Shown: positions 31,303 to 36,006 of the stretch, piece by piece | Position numbering within the stretch: the first letter of the stretch is position 1 | How the letters are laid out: each line of letters starts with the position of its first letter | Origin: Streptomyces roseoverticillatus | GTDB lineage: Bacteria; Actinomycetota; Actinomycetes; Streptomycetales; Streptomycetaceae | Direction: 5' to 3' | Assembly: GCF_000719265.1 (NCBI RefSeq) | Contig: NZ_JOFL01000040.1 | Span: 1-36,006, forward strand | DNA length: 36,006 nucleotides | The notes under the pieces: model-generated | What the model was told of the DNA's origin: nothing | The model's input: only the letters and a program-made list of their open reading frames with translations | The model's database searches: none | Position numbers and translations under genes: made by a program

Positions 31303-31916
31303 CACGCCTCTGCGGGCTCCTCGGCGGCGTCCGCGGGCGAGACGCCGGAGCGCTCCGCCTTACGGGCGGCCTGTGCCTCGCGGGCTTCGGCCATCGCCTC
31401 GGTCTTCTTCTTGTGCGGACCGAGGACCATGATCATGTTGCGGCCGTCCTGCTTCGGGTTCGACTCGACGAAACCGAGGTCCTGGACGTCCTCCGCCAGA
31501 CGCTGCAGCAGTCGGTAGCCGAGCTCCGGCCGGGACTGCTCGCGACCACGGAACATGATCGTGATCTTGACCTTGTCGCCCTGCTTGAGGAACCGGACGA
31601 CGTGACCCTTCTTGGTGTCATAGTCGTGCGGGTCGATCTTCGGCCGGAGCTTCATCTCCTTGATGACCGTGTGCGCCTGGTTCTTGCGCGCCTCACGGGC
31701 CTTCATGGCCGACTCGTACTTGAACTTCCCGTAGTCCATGAGCTTGCAGACCGGCGGACGGGCGTTCGCCGCCACCTCGACGAGGTCGAGGTCGTACTCC
31801 TGCGCAAGCTCCAGTGCCTTGGCAAGCGGCACGATGCCGACCTGCTCGCCACTGGGACCGACAAGTCGCACCTCGGGGACTCGAATCCGGTCGTTGATGC
31901 GGGGCTCGGCGCTGAT
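31302..31916 (-). CDS. infC: Translation initiation factor IF-3 (AUC start)
   Basis: A 204-residue protein: [102 protein letters not shown]-3 prevents premature subunit joining and proofreads start codons. No ATG, GTG or TTG lies near the conserved beginning in this frame. The codon before SAEPRIND is ATC (31916-31914), four bases after AGGAGG (31926-31921). A rare AUC/AUU start is the classic IF-3 autoregulation device, since IF-3 discriminates against such starts. The carboxy tail after ~180 is Ala/Glu-rich, as in other streptomycetes. A leader of nearly 300 bases precedes it. Confidence 0.96.
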   Translation of the reverse strand: MSAEPRINDRIRVPEVRLVGPSGEQVGIVPLAKALELAQEYDLDLVEVAANARPPVCKLMDYGKFKYESAMKAREARKNQAHTVIKEMKLRPKIDPHDYDTKKGHVVRFLKQGDKVKITIMFRGREQSRPELGYRLLQRLAEDVQDLGFVESNPKQDGRNMIMVLGPHKKKTEAMAEAREAQAARKAERSGVSPADAAEEPAEA

Positions 31917-31919
31917 GGA

Positions 31920-32217
31920 TCCTCCTCGGTAGCACCACGCGGCGGCCTGGCGGGCGGCCACGTAACGTCTTTTCGTAAGACCAACCGCGCCGGTGCAACA
32001 AAAAATGCCCCGACGGGACACAGGCGGGGCTCCATGAAACCGGAACACCGCCACGGCGTGCCGCGGGGCGCATATCGGGCAGCTCCATCGTCCGTACGGA
32101 ACGATGGGCACCGCCTGACCGGGGACCTGCCGACCTGTGGTCGGGCGAGGTGGGAGAACGGAGCTCCACTTGTGGGCCGGACACATGAGTGTCCAGCCGG
32201 TCGTGTGCACAACCCTA
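31920..32217 (-). promoter_or_regulatory. Long infC leader with predicted promoter
   Basis: Between infC and the divergent DUF1844 gene lie 366 bases without a gene. Reading leftward, TAGGGT (32217-32212) is a likely -10 element, so the infC message would carry about 290 untranslated bases. This includes GGACAC-ATGA-GTGTCC (32179-32194), a terminator-like hairpin (31999-32030), the stem GTCTT-TTCGT-AAGAC, and the AGGAGG before the AUC start. The layout resembles a ribosomal leader that controls infC-rpmI-rplT by premature termination. Confidence 0.6.
31999..32030 (-). terminator. Intrinsic terminator/attenuator in the infC leader
   Basis: On the minus strand GCCCCG, a 12-base loop and CGGGGC are followed by ATTTTTTG. 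T-runs are rare in this GC-rich DNA, so the six Ts right after the stem are telling. It lies 83-114 bases upstream of the infC start and after the predicted promoter, so it would act on the infC transcript. Confidence 0.75.
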
Positions 32218-32285
32218 GCAGTGTTGTCACGAAGTGCGCCAACCCGCGGCGAACCGATTCCTCACCGGCACGTATCGTGTCCGCC

Positions 32286-32651
32286 ATGAGCGACGACGCG
32301 ACCCCCACCGGCGAGAAGCCGGACTTCGACACCATGACCCGTGACATCGCGGACGTTCCCGCGGTCGAGGTGATCACCACGGTCGCGGTGCACCTGATGA
32401 GCTCGGCGGCGGTCAACCTCGGCCTCGCCGAGGAGGGCGAGCAGCACAAGGACCTCGACGAGGCCCGCAAGCTGATCACCGCGCTCGCCGGGCTCGTGAC
32501 CGCCGGTGCGACCGAGATCAGCAACTTCCACGCCGGACCGCTGCGCGACGGGCTGAAGTCCCTCCAGCTGGCCTTCCGCGAGGCGTCCGTCGTGCAGGAC
32601 GAACCGGGTCAGGGGCCCGGCGAGAAGTTCACGGGCCCCGTCTTCGGCTGA
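32286..32651 (+). CDS. DUF1844 family protein
   Basis: A 121-residue protein: MSDDATPTGEKPDFDTMTRD, VPAVEVITTVAVHLMSSAAV, NLGLAEEGEQHKDLDEARKL and ITALAGLVTAGATEISNFHA. DUF1844 proteins are short helical proteins often found next to infC in actinobacteria; function is unknown. The carboxy part LKSLQLAFREASVVQDEPGQ is conserved in streptomycetes. It is divergent from infC with a large shared promoter region. The start at ATG 32286 matches the beginning of the conserved acidic amino end. Confidence 0.88.
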   Translation: MSDDATPTGEKPDFDTMTRDIADVPAVEVITTVAVHLMSSAAVNLGLAEEGEQHKDLDEARKLITALAGLVTAGATEISNFHAGPLRDGLKSLQLAFREASVVQDEPGQGPGEKFTGPVFG

Positions 32652-32685
32652 GCCCCCTCTTTCCCGGGAGGCTGTGGCGCCCCGG

Positions 32686-33573
32686 TCAGGCCAGGCCCGT
32701 CGGACCCGCCTGATCGGGGCGCTCCCCGCCCTCCCCGCCCTCGTCCCCGTCGCCGCGGTCCTCCCGCGGCCCGGGGCGCTCCTCCGTCGGGTGCGCGGCC
32801 GTCGTCGGCCCCTTCGGGTAGTGCGGCACCGCCAGGTCGTCCGCGAGGTTCGCGGGGCTGAACGGTGGATGCGTGACCCGGTGCGCGCACGCCGCCAGGC
32901 CGCCGCCGATCAGCGGCGCGACGATGAACAACCACAGCTGGGACAGCGCGCCCCCGCCCGCGAACAGCGCCGGCCCCAGACTCCGCGCCGGGTTGACCGA
33001 GGTCCCCGTCAGCGGGATGCCCACCAGGTGGATCACCGCGAGGGCCAGGCCGATGGGCAGGCCGTCGAAGCCCACCAGCGCGATCTTGTGGGTCACCGCG
33101 AGCACCACGAAGACCAGCAGGAAGGTCAGGACGACCTCCGCGAGGAACGCACCGCCCGTGTTCAGGTGCACCGCCGAGCGCTTGCCCCAGCCGTTGCTGC
33201 CGAACGCGCCGTCCGTCCTCAGCCCCGGCACCTGCTTGGCCAGCAGGAACAGCAGCGCCGCGCCCACGATGCCGCCGAGCAGCTGCGCCACCCAGTACTC
33301 GATCGCCGTGCGCAGCGCGATCCGGCCCTCCAGCAGCATGCCGAGCGTCACCGCCGGATTGACGTGGCAGCCCGACACCGGGCCCAGCGCGTAGCAGAGG
33401 GCCAGCAGGACGAAGCCGAAGGCCAGGGCGATGCCGAGGACTCCGATGTAGTCGGCCGCGAGGACCGCGGAGCCGACGGCGAAGAAGACCAGCAGCAGAG
33501 TGCCGAGGAACTCGGCGGCGACGGTTCTCGTCTCCACGGAGTCGAGACTTGCGGCCCCCAGCTTCACGTCCAT
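32686..33573 (-). CDS. aqpZ: AqpZ-type aquaporin (MIP family)
   Basis: A 295-residue protein with six hydrophobic segments and two half-helices. The NPA boxes are GCHVNPAVTLGML and GTSVNPARSLGPAL; IHLVGIPLTGTSVNPARS keeps the His, small residue and Arg of the water-selective filter, as in AqpZ, rather than the glycerol facilitator pattern. The core ends near residue 245. A polar Pro/Glu/Gly-rich tail (ERPGPREDRGDGDEGGEGGE) follows, specific to actinobacteria. It lies convergent with the DUF1844 gene, with only 34 bases between stops. ATG 33573 starts MDVKLGAASLDSVETRTVAA. Confidence 0.93.
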   Translation of the reverse strand: MDVKLGAASLDSVETRTVAAEFLGTLLLVFFAVGSAVLAADYIGVLGIALAFGFVLLALCYALGPVSGCHVNPAVTLGMLLEGRIALRTAIEYWVAQLLGGIVGAALLFLLAKQVPGLRTDGAFGSNGWGKRSAVHLNTGGAFLAEVVLTFLLVFVVLAVTHKIALVGFDGLPIGLALAVIHLVGIPLTGTSVNPARSLGPALFAGGGALSQLWLFIVAPLIGGGLAACAHRVTHPPFSPANLADDLAVPHYPKGPTTAAHPTEERPGPREDRGDGDEGGEGGERPDQAGPTGLA

Positions 33574-33677
33574 GGCGCCCTCCAGGGATCTCGTGGACCT
33601 CTTCGCATTGTCGGTCGATCCACGGCGGGGCGCCTGTCGGCCTGCGGCCGGCTCTGCGGGTGAAGACCCGGCTGGTG

Positions 33678-33713
33678 ACTCAGCGGGTGCTTCAGCGGGT
33701 GATTCAGCGGGTG
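33678..33713. repeat. Three tandem 12-bp repeats at the SseB-domain gene stop
   Basis: ACTCAGCGGGTG, CTTCAGCGGGTG and ATTCAGCGGGTG lie directly end to end. The last copy includes the stop codon of the SseB-domain gene (33704-33706). Replication slippage could lengthen or shorten the 3' untranslated part without touching the protein. Confidence 0.8.
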
Positions 33714-34444
33714 AAGAGGGGCTCCCCGGGGACGGAGGCGCCGGGCGGCAGCAGGGCCAGGTCGAGGCCGCGCACGAGGCGGGCCCGCAGGACCTCGTCG
33801 GAGGCCAGCGCCTCGGCGATGCGCTGCACCGTGCCGGAGACCTCGGCCTCGCCGGCCAGGGCCAGGGCCAGCGTGCCGTCCGCCTCCCGCGACGGAGCCA
33901 GGTGGGCGCTCCGCACTGCCGGCTCGGCGGTGAGGACCGTGCGGAGCGCCTCCGCCACGGCCGGGTCGGTGAGCGGGTCGATGCTCGCGCGGCCCTCCGC
34001 GAGGGCCAGCAGGGCGGGGCCCGTCAGCTGGTACGGCACGGGGCCGGCCATGTCCAGGATGATCGTGTCGGCCTTCTCGTGCGCGGCCGCCTGCAGGGCC
34101 TGGTGCAGGGGTACGGCCACGGGGCGGGCGTCGGCGCGCCAGCGCGCCAGCGACTCGGTCGAGGTGAAGGCGGGGAGCGCCTTACGGCCGTCCGGGGCCT
34201 GCAGCGTCGGTACGGCCATGTCGCTGGTCTTCTCGCGCTTCAGCCCGTCCGGGCCCGTCTCGGCCTCGCCGAGCACGGCCACGACAGGTACGAGCAGCCG
34301 GGAGCCGCGCAGCGCGGCGAGCACGCGAGCCTCGGCGCCGCCGTCCCGCTCCGCGGACCATGCCGCGAGTGCGGCGGTCAGCTCCGCATCGGCGGAACCG
34401 TCGTCGTCGGAGAACCCGGGGTCAGGAATATTCTTCAGCGCCAC
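33704..34444 (-). CDS. SseB-domain protein
   Basis: A 246-residue protein: MALKNIPDPGFSDDDGSADA, ELTAALAAWSAERDGGAEAR, VLAALRGSRLLVPVVAVLGE, then LPAFTSTESLARWRADARPV and AVPLHQALQAAAHEKADTII. This is the SseB amino-terminal domain fold (LxVPVxA..., LPAFTS-ESL-W), common as an uncharacterised protein in Streptomyces. The carboxy half (VRSAHLAPSREADGTLALAL, VQRIAEALASDEVLRARLVR) matches the SseB C-terminal module. ATG 34444 is the start of the conserved part. Function is unknown. Confidence 0.85.
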   Translation of the reverse strand: MALKNIPDPGFSDDDGSADAELTAALAAWSAERDGGAEARVLAALRGSRLLVPVVAVLGEAETGPDGLKREKTSDMAVPTLQAPDGRKALPAFTSTESLARWRADARPVAVPLHQALQAAAHEKADTIILDMAGPVPYQLTGPALLALAEGRASIDPLTDPAVAEALRTVLTAEPAVRSAHLAPSREADGTLALALAGEAEVSGTVQRIAEALASDEVLRARLVRGLDLALLPPGASVPGEPLFTR

Positions 34445-34537
34445 CCGAAGAGTCTATGGGCCGCACCTGACGTCTTACGGGGCGCCCCCGGCCGGGCGGA
34501 ATCCCGCCGCAACGGCGCGCAACCGTGACGGTGGAAC

Positions 34538-34586
34538 CCGGCGGTGCCGGACCGGCCTCAAGCCGAGGACTGCCCGGCACCGCCGG
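34538..34586 (-). terminator. Hairpin downstream of the mycosin gene
   Basis: CCGGCGGTGCCGG (34538-34550) and CCGGCACCGCCGG (34574-34586) are perfect 13-bp complements with a 23-base loop. It lies 57 bases past the mycosin stop. Close by, GCACCGTCGCGGCGGG (34606-34621) is identical to 14451-14466 in the repeat region. Confidence 0.6.
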
Positions 34587-34642
34587 ACCACGCCGCGGGG
34601 GCTGAGCACCGTCGCGGCGGGAGGGAGTCCCGGGCACAGGCC

Positions 34643-35869
34643 TCAGGCCGTACGGCGGCGGCCCCTCCACAGCGTGGCTGCCGTGGCCAGGAGGAGTACG
34701 CCCAGGGCGCCCGCGGCCGGGGCCGCGTAGTCCGGGGCGTCCCGGGGCACGGGGGGCCGGCCGGCCGGGCCGGAGGTGCCGAAGTACGGGCTGCTGTATT
34801 CGCGCGTGGCCCGGGGGCGCAGCGCCTCCGGCGCAAGGTCCGCGCCGCGGGCGATGGCCGCGGCGGGGTCCACCACGCCCGCCCCCAGCGCGTCGCTGCG
34901 CCCGCCGGGCGGCGCGTCGCGGGCGGTGTCGACGAGGAGCCGGCGGATCTGGGCGGGGGTCAGGCCCGGGTGCGCGGAGCGGACGAGCGCGACCGCGCCG
35001 GAGACGAAGGCGGCCGCGGCGCTCGTGCCCCAGCCCTCGTAGTAGTGCCGGTCGGGGTCGGCGATGACGACGTCGACGCCGGGCGCGCTGACGGCCGCGT
35101 ACCACCGGCGCGTGGAGAACGCGGCCCGGCTGCCGTAGCGGTCGACGGCGGTCACGGCGATGACGCCGGGGTAGGCGGCCGGGTAGGAGACGTGGTCGCC
35201 CTGTTCGCCGCCGTTGCCGGCGGAGGCGACGACGACGGCGCCCTTGCCGAGGGCGTACTGGACGGCGGCGTCCTCCTGGGGCTCGGGGTGGGCGGTGTCG
35301 CTGTCGTCGCCGAGGGAGAGGTTGATGACCTGGGCCCCGTGGTCGGCGGCCCAGCGGATGCCGTCGGCGAGGGCGTTGCCCCGCCCGCTGCGCGCCTTGG
35401 CCCGGGAGGGGTCGCCGTCTTCGAGGATCACCCGCACGGGAAGGATCTTCGCTTCGGGGGCGACGCCGACCACGCCGTCCGTGCCGTCCGCCCCGTGCCC
35501 CCGCCCGGCGATGATGCCGGCCATGGCGGTGCCGTGCCGGGCCCAGGCGCGGTCGCCGGGCCCGGCGCCGAAGCCGATGAGGTCCTTGCCGGGGAGGACC
35601 TGCCCGGCGAGGTCGGGGTGGCCGTCGTCGACGCCGGTGTCGAGGACTGCGACGGTGATGCCGGCGCCCTTGGTGGTCTGCCAGGCCTCCTCGGCGTGGA
35701 GGGCGTCGAGCGCCCATTCCTGGACGCGTATGGAGTCGGCGTGCGCGGTCCCGGCGGCCGGCAGCACGGCGAGCGCGGCGGCGAGGACGGCCGTGAGCAG
35801 GGGCGCGGGGCGCCGGGCTCCGTGCGCAGCCGGGTGGCGCCTGCGCCCCCGGAGCAGGGCGGCGGTCAC
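34643..35869 (-). CDS. mycP: MycP-type subtilase (mycosin), type VII secretion-associated serine protease
   Basis: A 408-residue protein: signal peptide (LLTAVLAAALAVLPAAGTAH AD), then the S8 catalytic domain with Asp in GITVAVLDTGVDDGHPDLAG, His in RHGTAMAGIIAGRGHGADGT and Ser in YEGWGTSAAAAFVSGAVALV; oxyanion Asn is in VVASAGNGGEQ. The carboxy end has one membrane helix (AAGALGVLLLATAATLW) followed by RGRRRTA. This order - signal, subtilase, Pro-rich linker, C-terminal anchor - defines mycosins, which accompany ESX type VII systems. GTG 35869 has AGGAGGG seven bases upstream and overlaps the stop of the preceding gene as GTGA. The other ESX genes, if any, are beyond the right edge. Confidence 0.9.
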   Translation of the reverse strand: MTAALLRGRRRHPAAHGARRPAPLLTAVLAAALAVLPAAGTAHADSIRVQEWALDALHAEEAWQTTKGAGITVAVLDTGVDDGHPDLAGQVLPGKDLIGFGAGPGDRAWARHGTAMAGIIAGRGHGADGTDGVVGVAPEAKILPVRVILEDGDPSRAKARSGRGNALADGIRWAADHGAQVINLSLGDDSDTAHPEPQEDAAVQYALGKGAVVVASAGNGGEQGDHVSYPAAYPGVIAVTAVDRYGSRAAFSTRRWYAAVSAPGVDVVIADPDRHYYEGWGTSAAAAFVSGAVALVRSAHPGLTPAQIRRLLVDTARDAPPGGRSDALGAGVVDPAAAIARGADLAPEALRPRATREYSSPYFGTSGPAGRPPVPRDAPDYAAPAAGALGVLLLATAATLWRGRRRTA

Positions 35870-36006
35870 CGGGAGCCCTCCTGGGCGGTCGTCTGCCGCA
35901 CGGCCTGCCGGAAGCCGGTCTCGACGCGCCCGGCGAGGGCGGCGGCCTCGTGGCCGAGTCCGGCCTGCGCGGGGGCGGTGGTGGCGTCGGGGCGGGTGGC
36001 GAGGGG
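35866..36006 (-). CDS. C-terminal end of an unidentified protein coupled to mycP (cut by window edge)
   Basis: Only the last 46 codons are visible, ending LGHEAAALAGRVETGFRQAV RQTTAQEGSR. The stop TGA (35868-35866) overlaps the mycosin GTG as GTGA, so the two are translationally coupled. The helical, Ala-rich sequence is compatible with a WXG100-related or ESX-associated protein, but no diagnostic motif is visible and no identity is claimed. Confidence 0.6.
   Translation of the reverse strand, partial: PLATRPDATTAPAQAGLGHEAAALAGRVETGFRQAVRQTTAQEGSR

Noticed and set aside
31920..32210. An infC start far upstream at 32210
   Set aside because: The frame is open, but it would translate through the terminator-like hairpin; the conserved protein begins at ISAEPRIND, preceded by AGGAGG and ATC.

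Overview
The window is high-GC DNA with strongly C/G-ending codons, GTG and ATG starts and Streptomyces-type gene content. It includes monomeric NADP isocitrate dehydrogenase, ECF41-type sigma factors with SnoaL-like tails, a SpoIIE-type phosphatase, an NsdA-like TPR regulator, the infC-rpmI-rplT-TrmH-kinase-pheST block and a mycosin. It is best read as a chromosomal segment of a Streptomyces or close relative. No tRNA, rRNA or CRISPR array was recognised.

Layout. 1-1230: 5' end of an arginine operon on the minus strand. argJ is cut by the window edge, a 33-codon ORF sits between argC and argJ with stop/start overlaps at both ends, and argC is broken by an internal deletion with a frame change. 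1298-1795: remnant of a Mu/TnsB-type transposase with an in-frame stop. 2195-5043: a WYL regulator divergent from a VOC protein, then a TfoX-domain protein and an SMI1/KNR4 fragment. 5219-8625: a NAD(P)/FAD oxidoreductase followed by an ECF41-type sigma factor, an SMI1/KNR4 protein, and a carboxymuconolactone decarboxylase-family gene behind a MerR/NmlR-type promoter. 8750-12046: isocitrate dehydrogenase (minus) divergent from a second ECF41-type sigma factor that carries two tandem matches to the ECF41 promoter consensus. 12127-14375: MarR repressor divergent from an EamA exporter and an NAD(P)-binding reductase, with three evenly phased operator-like sites. 14376-14953: non-coding region with a ~243-bp higher-order repeat. 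14954-20906: S4-domain protein, MocR regulator divergent from a second EamA exporter with interlocking start codons, DUF1918 protein, a Tat-exported glycoside-hydrolase-like protein, hydroxyacyl-CoA dehydrogenase and a small membrane-anchored coiled-coil protein. 21051-24260: NUDIX hydrolase, TPR regulator and SpoIIE-type phosphatase, all minus.

24529-31916 is the conserved translation block on the minus strand: infC (AUC start, long leader with an intrinsic terminator-like hairpin), rpmI, rplT, a TrmH-family RNA methyltransferase, a soluble PAS histidine kinase, pheS and pheT. 32286-36006 holds a DUF1844 protein, an AqpZ-type water channel, an SseB-domain protein, a MycP-type subtilase and the 3' end of a gene that overlaps it.

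The most interesting signals are regulatory: the NmlR-like dyad with exact 19-bp spacing and a predicted leaderless transcript at 8166-8203; the tandem ECF41 promoters; the three MarR sites spaced by 43 and 21 bp; the shared CATG of the MocR/EamA pair; and the infC leader attenuator. No clearly new multi-gene system was found. Two structural oddities deserve checking: the mosaic, deleted argC with its coupled small ORF, and the alternating repeat at 14.4-14.9 kb.
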